A stretch of 11,179 bases of DNA from SIG205 sp045545595 (lineage in GTDB: Bacteria > Bacillota_I > Bacilli_A > RF39 > UBA660): NCBI GenBank assembly GCA_045545595.1, contig JAZQBG010000016.1, forward strand, positions 1 through 11,179. The letters are read 5' to 3'. The notes below the pieces were generated by a model that did not search any database, had not been told where the DNA came from, and saw only the letters and a list, made by a program, of their open reading frames with translations. The stretch's first letter is position 1. Each line of letters begins with the position of its first letter. Shown in pieces: positions 1 through 7,731 of this stretch. The position numbers were made by a program, and so were the translations under genes.

Positions 1-55
1 GAAGTCTGCAACTCACCTCCACGTGCTTTGTAGTACATACTCCTTCAAGGTTGTT

Positions 56-83
56 ATTATATAGAAAAATAAATTTAGTTCAA
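56..83 (-). promoter_or_regulatory. Possible divergent sigma-A promoter
   Basis: Read on the minus strand, TTGAAC (83-78) is followed after 16 bases by TATAAT (61-56). This would start a transcript near position 49 running out of the left edge of the window. The minus strand after it has purine-rich stretches (AAGGAG, GGAGG), but too little is present to tell whether a protein gene or a small RNA follows. No equally good plus-strand promoter for lepA is visible, so lepA may be transcribed from a weaker site here or from outside the window. Confidence 0.4.
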
Positions 84-112
84 GGTTTTTCGTTCCTATG
101 TGTGCCTTGAAC
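78..112. repeat. Inverted repeat upstream of lepA
   Basis: GTTCAAGG (78-85) and CCTTGAAC (105-112) form a perfect 8-bp inverted repeat around a 19-base spacer. A second copy of TTCAAGG lies at 44-50 and could pair with the same right arm. No T-run follows, so it is not an intrinsic terminator. It overlaps the -35 of the possible divergent promoter and could be an operator, or a leader structure for lepA mRNA. Confidence 0.4.
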
Positions 113-136
113 GTAGTGAAAGGAATGAAACTTTAT

Positions 137-1936
137 ATGAATCAGAAAAACATTCGTAATTTTTCAATCATTGCGCATATTGACCATGGTAAAAGTACTT
201 TGGCAGATAGATTATTAGAAAGTACTGGAACTGTAAATAGTCATGATATGAAAGCTCAACTTCTAGATAATATGGAACTAGAACGTGAAAGAGGAATTAC
301 AATAAAATTAAATGCAGTAGAACTAAAGTATAAATATAATAATGAAGATTATATTCTTCACTTGATAGATACTCCAGGACATGTAGACTTTACATACGAG
401 GTATCTAGAAGTTTAGCCGCTTGTGAAGGTGCGATATTAGTTGTAGATGCCGCGCAAGGTATTGAGGCTCAAACTTTGGCTAATCTTTATCTTGCAATGG
501 AAAATGATTTAACTATTATTCCTGTTATTAATAAGATAGATTTACCGAATGCTGATGTAGAAAAAGTTACAAACGAGTTAGTTAATTCACTAGGCTTTGA
601 TAAAAATGAAATTATTTTAACAAGTGCGAAAACTGGGATAGGTATTAACGAATTACTTGAAGCAATTGTAACAAGAATTCCTTCTCCTAAAGGGGATATA
701 AATTCTAAAACTAGAGCGCTTATCTTCGATAGTGTATTTGACCCATATAGAGGCGCAATAATGCTAGTAAGAATAGTCGATGGTAAAATTAAAAGCGGAG
801 ACAAAATTAAAATGTGTAGTACAAACGCTACATATGACATAGTAGAATTAGGTATAAATACTCCTAAAGAGGTTAAAAGGCAAGAATTAGTAGCAGGTGA
901 AGTAGGATTTATTAGTGCCTCAATTAAAAGTATTGAAGATGTAAAAGTAGGTGATACAATAACTCTTTCAAATGATCCTGCTGATGAACCATTACCTGGA
1001 TACAAACCAATGAAACCAATGGTATTCTGTGGACTATATCCAATAGAAGCAAATAGGTATTCGGATTTAAGGGATGCTTTAGAAAAACTAAAATTAAACG
1101 ATGCTTCTTTAAGTTTTGAACCAGAAACCAGTGAAGCATTAGGATTTGGATTTAGATGTGGCTTCCTAGGATTATTACATTTAGAAATAATTGAAGAAAG
1201 AATTGAAAGAGAATTCAAAATAGATTTAATTGCGACTAGTCCTTCTGTTATTTATGAAGTAACACTAACTAATAATGATGAGATAATAGTTGATAGTCCA
1301 AATAAGTTACCTGATAAACAAAAAATAGCAGAAATTAGAGAACCATATATTAAAACTAATATATTCGTACCAACTGATTATATCGGCGCAGTTATGGAAT
1401 TATGTCAAGATAAACGTGGTACATATATAAATATGGAATATATTGATCAAACCAGAGTTAATATACATTATGAAATACCTTTATCAGAAATTGTATATGA
1501 TTTCTTTGATAGATTAAAGTCAAGCACTAAAGGATATGCATCATTTGATTATGAATTAATAGGATATAAACCTAGTGATTTAGTTAAGATGGACATATTG
1601 CTTAATGGTGAAGCTGTTGATGCTTTAAGTACAATTGTACATAAAGATTTTGCTTATGATAGAGGTAAAAGAGTAGTAGAAAATTTGAAAAATATTATAC
1701 CAAGACAACAATTTGAAGTTCCAATACAGGCTACGATTGGAAATAAAGTAATTGCTAGAACTGATATTAAAGCTATGAGGAAGAATGTTTTAGCTAAGTG
1801 TTATGGTGGAGATATTTCAAGAAAAAGAAAACTATTAGAAAAACAAAAAGAAGGTAAGAAAAGAATGAAAAGGGTAGGTAGTGTAGAAATACCGCAAGAA
1901 GCTTTCTTATCAGTATTAAATATGAATGAAAATTAG
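137..1936 (+). CDS. lepA: Translation elongation factor 4 (back-translocase LepA)
   Basis: Ribosome-binding GTPase that acts on paused or mistranslocated 70S ribosomes; the factor is cytosolic and can associate with membrane. All five G motifs are visible: HIDHGKST (residues 14-21), the RERGITIK switch (51-57 region), DTPGHVDF (78-85), NKID (132-135) and SAK further on. The characteristic C-terminal domain is also present, ending in KRVGSVEIPQEAFLSVL. The product is 599 residues, the usual family length of about 600. Upstream in-frame ATGs at 98 and 125 exist, but the ATG at 137 matches the conserved MNQKNIRNFSIIAHIDHGK start and has a purine-rich AAAGGA about 12 bases upstream. The gene lies 16 bases before the next CDS, probably in one transcript. 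Identity is very secure; the start is likely. Confidence 0.97.
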   Translation: MNQKNIRNFSIIAHIDHGKSTLADRLLESTGTVNSHDMKAQLLDNMELERERGITIKLNAVELKYKYNNEDYILHLIDTPGHVDFTYEVSRSLAACEGAILVVDAAQGIEAQTLANLYLAMENDLTIIPVINKIDLPNADVEKVTNELVNSLGFDKNEIILTSAKTGIGINELLEAIVTRIPSPKGDINSKTRALIFDSVFDPYRGAIMLVRIVDGKIKSGDKIKMCSTNATYDIVELGINTPKEVKRQELVAGEVGFISASIKSIEDVKVGDTITLSNDPADEPLPGYKPMKPMVFCGLYPIEANRYSDLRDALEKLKLNDASLSFEPETSEALGFGFRCGFLGLLHLEIIEERIEREFKIDLIATSPSVIYEVTLTNNDEIIVDSPNKLPDKQKIAEIREPYIKTNIFVPTDYIGAVMELCQDKRGTYINMEYIDQTRVNIHYEIPLSEIVYDFFDRLKSSTKGYASFDYELIGYKPSDLVKMDILLNGEAVDALSTIVHKDFAYDRGKRVVENLKNIIPRQQFEVPIQATIGNKVIARTDIKAMRKNVLAKCYGGDISRKRKLLEKQKEGKKRMKRVGSVEIPQEAFLSVLNMNEN

Positions 1937-1952
1937 AAAAGGATGAGGATTT

Positions 1953-2516
1953 ATGAGTAAAGAAGAATTATTAAAAAATATTATTACAAGTTTAGTATTA
2001 GAATACAGAGTTTCACTAGATACAATTGAAGAAATTTTTGGAAAAGATAAAAATGAAGTGTATTGTGACTTAATGGATACTGATAATTATTTGATAAAAA
2101 ATGCAATAATGTATGTGTTAGATTATGAAACAAAAGAACCTGGTTTAGTTGATCAAAGAAAAGCAAAGGCAAAAGCAAGATCATTTATGACTAGATTTCA
2201 AATAGCAAAAACCGCTAAAGAAAAAATTGATATGTTGACACAAATTAATGATAATTCAGAGATTGAAATGCTTAGAGATAAAGAAAGCGAAGAAATAACA
2301 GATGAAGATATGAAAAAATTAATAGACTATAGATATAAATATGCTTTATCTAAGCCATTCTTACAAAATAATTTTGGAGTTACAGTTGATAAGATAAGAT
2401 GCTCTGAAGATAAACAGGAAGAATCATTTAGAGCAAAACTAAAATTTTTAAATAATTATAATGACAAAATTAGTCATACAAAAGCTTTTGGAAAGAGACA
2501 GATTGGTAGAAAATAA
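1953..2516 (+). CDS. Hypothetical protein downstream of lepA
   Basis: A soluble 187-residue protein that I do not recognise. GGATGAGG (1941-1948) is a good ribosome binding site 4 bases before the ATG, and the short gap after lepA suggests co-transcription. Residues 19-40 (VSLDTIEEIFG followed by a polar turn and another helix) have the look of a helix-turn-helix. A second stretch around 131-150 (ALSKPFLQNNFGVTVDKI) is similar in style. The middle is lysine- and alanine-rich and probably helical (68-95), and the C-terminus is basic. There is no signal peptide or membrane segment. A DNA- or RNA-binding role is possible but is only inference from these patterns and from the SpoIIID-like gene that follows. 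Confidence 0.8.
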   Translation: MSKEELLKNIITSLVLEYRVSLDTIEEIFGKDKNEVYCDLMDTDNYLIKNAIMYVLDYETKEPGLVDQRKAKAKARSFMTRFQIAKTAKEKIDMLTQINDNSEIEMLRDKESEEITDEDMKKLIDYRYKYALSKPFLQNNFGVTVDKIRCSEDKQEESFRAKLKFLNNYNDKISHTKAFGKRQIGRK

Positions 2517-2543
2517 AATTAGATTTGTACATACATATATTTT

Positions 2544-2572
2544 TTGATGATTTTATAAGAATATGTTAATAT
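2544..2572 (+). promoter_or_regulatory. Sigma-A promoter of the spoIIID-like/hemW operon
   Basis: TTGATG (2544-2549), a 17-base spacer, and TAATAT (2567-2572) preceded by TGt, an extended -10. It lies in the only sizeable gap (94 bases) between the lepA unit and the next gene. Confidence 0.7.
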
Positions 2573-2610
2573 GATAGCAAAATATAATTAATTTTAAGGA
2601 ATGATAATAA

Positions 2611-3150
2611 ATGGTAAAAAAGAAAGTAATAGAAGAAGCAAAATATATTATTGAAAACAAGTGTACAATTAAAGACGCTTCAATTGCTTTTGGATGTTCA
2701 GCAGAAACAATAAAAAAAGATATTGCTAAACTCAAAAATAGTGAGGATAAATTTGATCAAGAAATATATTTAGCATTAAAAGAGCAATTGCTTAAAAACG
2801 AAACAATAGGAAGAAATAAAGGAGCAAGTACTCCGCATGAAAGAAGAAAAAGAAATCTTCCTATAGAGGATATTAAAAATATTGCGATAGATATTCTAAC
2901 AAATAACCTTACGTTAGATATGGCTAGTATAAAATTTGCTATCCCAAAATCTACCCTTCATGAAGCATTAACACTTGGCTTAGTGGATGAACCAGAAATA
3001 TTAACTGATTTACAATCACTATTCAGTTATCATAAAAGTTGGGCATTTAACAATAGTGATAACAAAGCAGTTCAAAATATGATTATAAAATATAGTAGTA
3101 TTCAAAATAATATTGAAAAAGAAAATAGTGGTGGCCATGGACCAAAATAA
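2611..3150 (+). CDS. Double SpoIIID-like helix-turn-helix regulator
   Basis: A predicted cytosolic DNA-binding protein of 179 residues made of two related units. Unit 1 (about 5-62) contains EAKYIIENKCTIKDASIAFG and then CSAETIKKDI, closely matching the SpoIIID pattern of a YIVE-type helix followed by a helix-turn-helix. Unit 2 (about 84-163) contains LTLDMASIKFAIPKSTLHEAL and continues through LTDLQSLFSYHKSW, which resembles the stretch around LDYHKS in SpoIIID. SpoIIID itself is about 90 residues with one such unit, so this looks like an internal duplication or fusion. It has an AAGGA ribosome binding site 10 bases before the ATG and its own promoter. It overlaps the start of hemW by 14 bases, so the two are translationally linked. 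No other sporulation gene is in the window, so a sporulation role cannot be assumed. Family call fairly sure, function unknown. Confidence 0.75.
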   Translation: MVKKKVIEEAKYIIENKCTIKDASIAFGCSAETIKKDIAKLKNSEDKFDQEIYLALKEQLLKNETIGRNKGASTPHERRKRNLPIEDIKNIAIDILTNNLTLDMASIKFAIPKSTLHEALTLGLVDEPEILTDLQSLFSYHKSWAFNNSDNKAVQNMIIKYSSIQNNIEKENSGGHGPK

Positions 3151-4258
3151 TGCTATATATATTCATATCCCTTTTTGCGATTCAATATGTTCTTATTGCG
3201 ATTTCAGTAAAATTTATTATAATTCAATTGTAGTTGATAAATATTTAATTTCACTAGAAAAAGAAATAATAGAAAATTATAAAGATGAAGAAATAACATC
3301 AATTTATATTGGTGGTGGCACTCCTTCATCTCTTTCCATTAACCAACTAGAAAAATTATTTTCTATTTTAAAACCTATTAGAAAATCTGAAAATATAGAA
3401 TTTACTTTTGAATGTAATCCTGAAAATATGACTATCGATAAAGTAAAATTACTAAAGGAAAATGGAATCAATAGAGTTAGTATTGGAGTTCAGAGTTTTA
3501 ATGATAATATACTAAAGTTTTTGAATAGAAAACATACTAAAAGGGATGTAGTAGATTTAGTTAATACTTTAAAGAATATTGGGATTAATAATATAAATAT
3601 TGATTTAATATTTGGAGTAAATAAACAAACTATAGATGTTATTGAGAAAGATTTAGAGTGTTTTACCGAATTAGATATTCCTCATATTTCATATTATTCA
3701 TTAATATTAGAGGAGCATACCAAACTATATATTGATGGATATGAAGAAATAGATGACGACGTTTGTGCATCACAATATGAATTCATTTGTAACTATTTGA
3801 AAAAGCACAATTACTCTCACTACGAAATAAGTAATTTTTCAAAAAAAGGATATGAATCAAAACATAACCTAGTATATTGGAATAATCAAAATTATTATGG
3901 TTTTGGATGTGGGGCGCATGGATTTATAAACAATATTAGATATGAAAATACTAGAAGTATAACTAAATATAATAATGGTGATTATATATTAGATAAACAT
4001 GAATTGGATGTTAGTGAAGATATTGAAAACTATATCATGTTAAATTTAAGAACTAAATATGGAATAAATAAAAGTGAATTTTATAACAAATATAATAAAG
4101 AATTAACTGGAATTTTTGATTTTAACCCTATGATAAAAAAAAGATTAATAGTTGATACTGGTGATAGCTTCGCTATTCCAGAAAGATACTTTTTTATCTC
4201 TAATCAAATAATTTTAGATTTAATAATGGATGGTGAAGATGATGACAGAAACAATTGA
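3137..4258 (+). CDS. hemW: Radical SAM heme chaperone HemW
   Basis: HemW (formerly called HemN-like coproporphyrinogen oxidase) binds a 4Fe-4S cluster and SAM and carries heme to target proteins. The 373-residue product shows the radical SAM motif C14-x3-C18-x2-C21 within HIPFCDSICSYCDF. The residue after the third cysteine is D, not the xC of true HemN, which is the HemW signature. GGGTPS (59-64) is the SAM-binding glycine motif. The C-terminal HemN-type domain follows. I chose ATG 3137 because the homologous N-terminus begins just before IYIHIPFC; an in-frame TTG at 3113 would add eight unusual residues. The ribosome binding site (GGTGG, 3130-3134) is weak, fitting translational coupling to the overlapping upstream gene. 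It ends in TGA followed directly by TAA. No other heme gene is nearby. Confidence 0.92.
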   Translation: MDQNNAIYIHIPFCDSICSYCDFSKIYYNSIVVDKYLISLEKEIIENYKDEEITSIYIGGGTPSSLSINQLEKLFSILKPIRKSENIEFTFECNPENMTIDKVKLLKENGINRVSIGVQSFNDNILKFLNRKHTKRDVVDLVNTLKNIGINNINIDLIFGVNKQTIDVIEKDLECFTELDIPHISYYSLILEEHTKLYIDGYEEIDDDVCASQYEFICNYLKKHNYSHYEISNFSKKGYESKHNLVYWNNQNYYGFGCGAHGFINNIRYENTRSITKYNNGDYILDKHELDVSEDIENYIMLNLRTKYGINKSEFYNKYNKELTGIFDFNPMIKKRLIVDTGDSFAIPERYFFISNQIILDLIMDGEDDDRNN

Positions 4259-4829
4259 TAAAGTAAATGTATTTAATACTGAGTTAGGTTACATAAAAAA
4301 TTCTAAGTATTTAGAAAATATTAAATTAATATTACCAATGTTACCTGATTACTTTTTTAGAATACCAGCAAGTTCAACAGGAAAATATCATCCTTCTTTT
4401 ACCCTTGGTGACGGTGGTCTTGTTAGGCATACTAAAGTCGCTGTAAAAATAGGATATACATTATTACAAAATAAAACTACAAATAATTTTTCTGATGATG
4501 AAAAAGATCTAATAATAATTTCACTAATGTTACATGATTCTTTTAAATCGGGAATAGTTGAAGAAAGATATTGTAGAGTAGATCATCCTTTAATTGCTGC
4601 AAACTTTTTAAGAGATAATAAAGATAAATTAACACTAAGTGATAATGAATTAAATTATATATGTGACTGTATTAAAACCCATATGGGAGAATTTAATACA
4701 GATTATAAAGGAAATGTAGTTTTACCATTACCTGAAACTAAGCAACAAAGATTTGTGCACATGTGTGATTTTTTAGCGTCTAAAAAGTTTTTAAACATGA
4801 ATTTTGATGGTAATGAAATAGTAGAATAA
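4242..4829 (+). CDS. HD-domain phosphohydrolase
   Basis: A predicted metal-dependent phosphohydrolase of the HD superfamily, 195 residues, cytosolic. Ligand candidates are spaced as in HD enzymes: H63 (VRHTKVAV), H98-D99 (LMLHDSFK), H115 (VDHPLIAA), H147 (KTHMGEF) and D176 (CDFLASKK). The two extra histidines after the HD pair suggest a two-metal site. Substrate cannot be told; related proteins hydrolyse nucleotides or cyclic dinucleotides. The gene starts inside the end of hemW (17-base overlap) with GGATGGTG at 4228-4235 as the likely ribosome binding site. ATG 4242 and ATG 4239 are both plausible starts, and 4230 is too close to the site. It is last in the operon, followed by a terminator that begins at the stop codon. 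Confidence 0.85.
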   Translation: MTETIDKVNVFNTELGYIKNSKYLENIKLILPMLPDYFFRIPASSTGKYHPSFTLGDGGLVRHTKVAVKIGYTLLQNKTTNNFSDDEKDLIIISLMLHDSFKSGIVEERYCRVDHPLIAANFLRDNKDKLTLSDNELNYICDCIKTHMGEFNTDYKGNVVLPLPETKQQRFVHMCDFLASKKFLNMNFDGNEIVE

Positions 4830-4857
4830 CAATTTTTTAGGAAATTGTTGTTTTTTT
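4828..4857 (+). terminator. Intrinsic terminator after the HD-domain gene
   Basis: AACAATTT (4828-4835) pairs with AAATTGTT (4842-4849) around a 6-base loop, followed by G and seven T. The stem begins within the stop codon of the upstream gene. Confidence 0.8.
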
Positions 4858-4858
4858 A

Positions 4859-4887
4859 TTGCTGCGCGAACAATTGTATGATAAAAT
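4859..4887 (+). promoter_or_regulatory. Promoter of thyX-tmk
   Basis: TTGCTG (4859-4864), 17 bases, TAAAAT (4882-4887) with a TGa extended -10. It follows the previous terminator immediately and precedes thyX by 23 bases. Confidence 0.7.
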
Positions 4888-4910
4888 ATTTATGGAAAGT
4901 AGGTATTATA

Positions 4911-5672
4911 ATGGCAAAGGTTGAATTATTGGCACATACTTGTGATGTGTTTAATGGAAATGTTAGTGACATCGTAGCGTACGCTGCAAAATTATGTTAT
5001 TCAAATAGTGATATTATGGAATTAGTTGAAAATCAAACAGAAGAATCAATTGATAAATTTATTAATAACTTATTAAGTTTAGGACACGAAAGTCCGTTAG
5101 AACATGTTTCATTTACATTTGGAATAGAAGATATTAGTAGAGCATGTTCTCATCAATTAGTTAGACATAGAATTGCTTCTTATTCTCATCAAAGTCAAAG
5201 ATATGTTAATTTAGATAAAACATATAATTACATTACACCTCCAGAGATTGAAAAAAATGATGAGATAAATAAAATTTATGAAGAAGCAAACGATTATATT
5301 TTTGAAAAATATAAGCTGATTTCACAAATGTTAAAAGCAAATTATATAAAAGAAGGTATGAAAGAAAAAGATGCTGATAAAAAGGCAATTGAAGATGCAA
5401 GATTTCTACTTCCTAACGCATGTGAAACCAAAATCATTGTTACAATGAATGTTAGAACATTATTAAATTTCTTTAGAGAAAGATGTTGTAATAGGGCTCA
5501 ATGGGAAATAAGAGAAGTCGCAAATCAAATGTTAGACATTTGTCTAGATGAAGCACCATTGTTATTTAAGAAAGCAGGTGCTAGTTGTACATTTGGCGCT
5601 TGTAAAGAAGGAAAAATGAGTTGTGGTAATAAGGTCAAACCTAGAGAAAAACAACTAGTTAAAGGAGTATAG
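4911..5672 (+). CDS. thyX: Flavin-dependent thymidylate synthase
   Basis: Converts dUMP to dTMP using methylene-tetrahydrofolate, FAD and NADPH. The 253-residue product carries the ThyX signature RHRIASYSHQSQRY (85-98), i.e. RHRxxSxxxxSxRY, although the usual Asn at position 92 is Ser here. The downstream ERCCNRAQWEIR region is also typical of the family. An in-frame ATG at 4845 would place the start inside the upstream terminator. ATG 4911 has a purine-rich GGAAAGTAGG upstream and fits the family N-terminus. It is followed one base later by the thymidylate kinase gene, giving an operon for two successive steps. No folate-dependent thyA is visible in the window. Confidence 0.95.
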   Translation: MAKVELLAHTCDVFNGNVSDIVAYAAKLCYSNSDIMELVENQTEESIDKFINNLLSLGHESPLEHVSFTFGIEDISRACSHQLVRHRIASYSHQSQRYVNLDKTYNYITPPEIEKNDEINKIYEEANDYIFEKYKLISQMLKANYIKEGMKEKDADKKAIEDARFLLPNACETKIIVTMNVRTLLNFFRERCCNRAQWEIREVANQMLDICLDEAPLLFKKAGASCTFGACKEGKMSCGNKVKPREKQLVKGV

Positions 5673-5673
5673 A

Positions 5674-6342
5674 ATGGGTAAGTTAATAGTTATAGAAGGA
5701 ACAGATTGTTCAGGTAAAGAAACACAAACCAAAAAATTAGTTGAACGTTTAGAAAAAGATAATAAAAAAGTTATTAGATTTTCGTTTCCTAATTATGATA
5801 GTCCAACTGGTAAAATAATTGGTGGACCATATCTAGGAAAACCAAGTATTTGTGATACATGGTTTGATAATCCTATTACATTGGACCCGAAAATAGCTTC
5901 ATTATATTATGCTGCTGACAGAAGATATCATCTAAACGTTATAAAAGAATATATAAGTGATGACTATATTGTTATATTAGATAGATATACTCCATCTAAT
6001 ATGGCACATCAAGGATGTAAATTAGATGATAAAGAAGAGAGATTAAATTTATACAAATGGATCGAAGAATTAGAATATAAATTGCTTGAATTACCAAAAC
6101 CAGATGTTATTTTCTTTTTGCATATGCCAGTTAATTATATTGAACAATTAAGAAAAAATAGAGATGAACTTGATGTTCACGAAGTGAATAAAAAATATTT
6201 AGAAAACGCTGAACAAACATATTTGGAATTAGCAGATTTATACAAATATAAGAAAATAAGTTGTGTAAAGAATGATAATATTAGAAGTATAGAAGAAATT
6301 CATGAGGAAATATATAGTATTATTAGTGAAAATAGTATTTAA
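5674..6342 (+). CDS. tmk: Thymidylate (dTMP) kinase
   Basis: Phosphorylates dTMP to dTDP with ATP in the cytosol. The 222-residue protein starts with a P-loop EGTDCSGKET (8-17), has the substrate-site stretch FPNYDSPTG (38-46), and the DRY motif at 103-105 (LDRYTPSNMAHQG). A lid-like stretch RKNRDELDVHE near 155-165 contains two Arg. The P-loop lacks the Arg seen in eukaryotic type enzymes, so the catalytic Arg is probably in the lid. It is slightly longer than common bacterial Tmk (about 205-210). The AAAGGAG ribosome binding site lies in the last codons of thyX and only one base separates the genes, so they are coupled. Confidence 0.9.
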   Translation: MGKLIVIEGTDCSGKETQTKKLVERLEKDNKKVIRFSFPNYDSPTGKIIGGPYLGKPSICDTWFDNPITLDPKIASLYYAADRRYHLNVIKEYISDDYIVILDRYTPSNMAHQGCKLDDKEERLNLYKWIEELEYKLLELPKPDVIFFLHMPVNYIEQLRKNRDELDVHEVNKKYLENAEQTYLELADLYKYKKISCVKNDNIRSIEEIHEEIYSIISENSI

Positions 6343-6355
6343 TTAATACTTTTTT
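6334..6355 (+). terminator. Terminator of the thyX-tmk operon
   Basis: AGTATT (6334-6339) pairs with AATACT (6345-6350) around a 5-base loop, followed by a run of T to 6355. The stem overlaps the last codons of tmk and its stop. It is AT-rich, so moderate in strength. Confidence 0.65.
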
Positions 6356-6408
6356 CATATATATTTATAGATAAATAAATTTTTTACAAAAAAATTAATT
6401 AAAAAGTA

Positions 6409-6437
6409 TTGTCAAAAGTTTAAAAATAATATATACT
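6409..6437 (+). promoter_or_regulatory. Promoter of the five-tRNA operon
   Basis: TTGTCA (6409-6414), 17 bases, TATACT (6432-6437). The bases AAAAAGTA directly before the -35 are repeated at the tRNA-Pro promoter. The 5' leader (6444-6481) can fold: AGAGT (6441-6445) with ACTCT (6474-6478) enclosing CGAAA (6451-6455) with TTTCG (6464-6468). Confidence 0.8.
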
Positions 6438-6481
6438 AAGAGAGTCTTAACGAAATTAAGTAGTTTCGACACCACTCTTGT

Positions 6482-6570
6482 GCCTGAGTGGCGGAATAGG
6501 TAGACGCACAGGACTTAAAATCCTGCGGGTGTCAAAGCCCGTGTCGGTTCAAGTCCGACCTTAGGCACCA
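6482..6570 (+). tRNA. tRNA-Leu (UAA)
   Basis: The acceptor stem GCCTGAG pairs with CTTAGGC. The anticodon stem CAGGA/TCCTG encloses the loop CTTAAAA, giving anticodon TAA. It has a long variable arm as expected for Leu, a T-loop GGTTCAAGTCC and an encoded CCA. It reads UUA and, by wobble, UUG. Confidence 0.97.
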
Positions 6571-6577
6571 CTATATT

Positions 6578-6670
6578 GGAGGAATACCCAAGTCTGGTTG
6601 AAGGGACCGGTCTTGAAAACCGGGAGGTCGTGTGAGCGACGCAGGGGTTCGAATCCCTTTTCCTCCGCCA
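6578..6670 (+). tRNA. tRNA-Ser (UGA)
   Basis: The acceptor GGAGGAA pairs with TTCCTCC, the discriminator is G and CCA is encoded. The anticodon stem CCGGT/ACCGG holds the loop CTTGAAA, giving anticodon TGA. The long variable arm is typical of Ser. Confidence 0.97.
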
Positions 6671-6683
6671 TTTGTTTATATAT

Positions 6684-6760
<77 letters not shown>

Positions 6761-6762
6761 TT

Positions 6763-6838
6763 GGTTCCGTGGTGTAGCGGTTAACATGCCTGCCTGTCAC
6801 GCAGGAGATCGCGGGTTCAATTCCCGTCGGAACCGCCA
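6763..6838 (+). tRNA. tRNA-Asp (GUC)
   Basis: The acceptor GGTTCCG pairs with CGGAACC, discriminator G, CCA encoded. The anticodon stem CCTGC/GCAGG with loop CTGTCAC gives GTC. Confidence 0.97.
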
Positions 6839-6847
6839 TTTATTTTT

Positions 6848-6923
<76 letters not shown>

Positions 6924-6941
6924 TTGATTGAAAGACAAAAA

Positions 6942-6963
6942 CCTTAGTAATAAGGCTTTTTTT
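6942..6963 (+). terminator. Terminator of the five-tRNA operon
   Basis: CCTTA (6942-6946) pairs with TAAGG (6951-6955) around GTAA, followed by C and seven T. Confidence 0.75.
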
Positions 6964-6980
6964 ATTTGAAAATAAATATA

Positions 6981-7009
6981 TTGACTTGTTTTTAAATAAG
7001 TGATAAAAT
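6981..7009 (+). promoter_or_regulatory. Promoter of tRNA-Arg
   Basis: TTGACT (6981-6986), 17 bases, TAAAAT (7004-7009) with a TGa extended -10. It is a near-consensus sigma-A promoter giving a leader of roughly 30 bases before the tRNA. Confidence 0.85.
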
Positions 7010-7045
7010 TATAACTGTCTTGAAAAAGGCATATTCTTTGTGTAT

Positions 7046-7122
7046 GCGCTCGTAGCTCAGCTGGATAGAGTGTTTGGCTACGAACCAAAAGGTCAGGGGT
7101 TCGAATCCCTTCGAGCGCACCA
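7046..7122 (+). tRNA. tRNA-Arg (ACG)
   Basis: The acceptor GCGCTCG pairs with CGAGCGC, discriminator A, CCA encoded. The anticodon stem TTTGG/CCAAA with loop CTACGAA gives ACG, presumably edited to ICG to read CGN codons. Confidence 0.97.
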
Positions 7123-7133
7123 GATTGATTGAT

Positions 7134-7159
7134 ACTCGAACTTTTATGGTTCGAGTTTT
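7134..7159 (+). terminator. Terminator of tRNA-Arg
   Basis: ACTCGAAC (7134-7141) pairs perfectly with GTTCGAGT (7149-7156) around a 7-base loop. The T-run is short (four T). Confidence 0.7.
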
Positions 7160-7214
7160 AATATATTAATATTTATGATAAATGAATATATATTTTTTAA
7201 CTTTGGTGATTAGT

Positions 7215-7709
7215 ATGAATATTATTAAAAATAGAATTAATGAATATGTCAGTGAACTAGTTTTAGAAGATGATAATGGTAGTAAATTTATAATGCATTA
7301 TGCTGGTGGAGATTTATACTGGACAATGGTAGATTATTATGATAATAATATATTTTGCATTAATAAAAACGATGAAGTATTATTTTCTCATATGAAAAAT
7401 TTATTTTGTGATATCGAAAATAATGACAATCCAAATAAAAAAATACTAAACAACAATTGTTTTGAATGGGTTAGTGAAGCATATGGGAATTTGAAAGATG
7501 CAAATAAATTGACAATTACAAGAAATAATGATAAATTTATCATAAATTTTTTTAAAAACCCAAATAATAAATTTAACATAAATAGTGTTTGTTCTGTTTG
7601 TTTTTGTTTAAGTGGAAGCAAGAACCAAAATATAGCAAATGCATTTAGTATTATGTTTAATAATTATATTAATTGTGATTTCCCAAAGACTAAAGTTCTA
7701 AAAAATTAA
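7215..7709 (+). CDS. Hypothetical protein between two tRNA genes
   Basis: A soluble 164-residue protein that I do not recognise, with no signal peptide or membrane segment. It is Asn-rich, acidic near the N-terminus (ELVLEDDNGS), and has seven cysteines including a CSVCFC cluster at 126-131, so metal binding is conceivable but unproven. The start at 7215 is preferred because GGTGA (7205-7209) lies 5 bases upstream. An in-frame ATG at 7182 has no ribosome binding site and sits close to the preceding tRNA terminator. The gene stands alone between tRNA-Arg and tRNA-Pro, a usual place for accessory genes, and no clear promoter or terminator of its own is visible. Confidence 0.75.
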   Translation: MNIIKNRINEYVSELVLEDDNGSKFIMHYAGGDLYWTMVDYYDNNIFCINKNDEVLFSHMKNLFCDIENNDNPNKKILNNNCFEWVSEAYGNLKDANKLTITRNNDKFIINFFKNPNNKFNINSVCSVCFCLSGSKNQNIANAFSIMFNNYINCDFPKTKVLKN

Positions 7710-7731
7710 GATAAAAAAGAAACAAAAAGTA

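Noticed and set aside
487..1218. Long minus-strand frame of 243 codons
   Set aside because: Antisense shadow of lepA, whose motifs are intact on the plus strand.
4256..4261. hemW ends TGA-TAA, possibly TGA read as Trp (code 4)
   Set aside because: All Trp codons in the called genes are TGG, and a code-4 lineage would use TGA often. Reading through would add only one residue.
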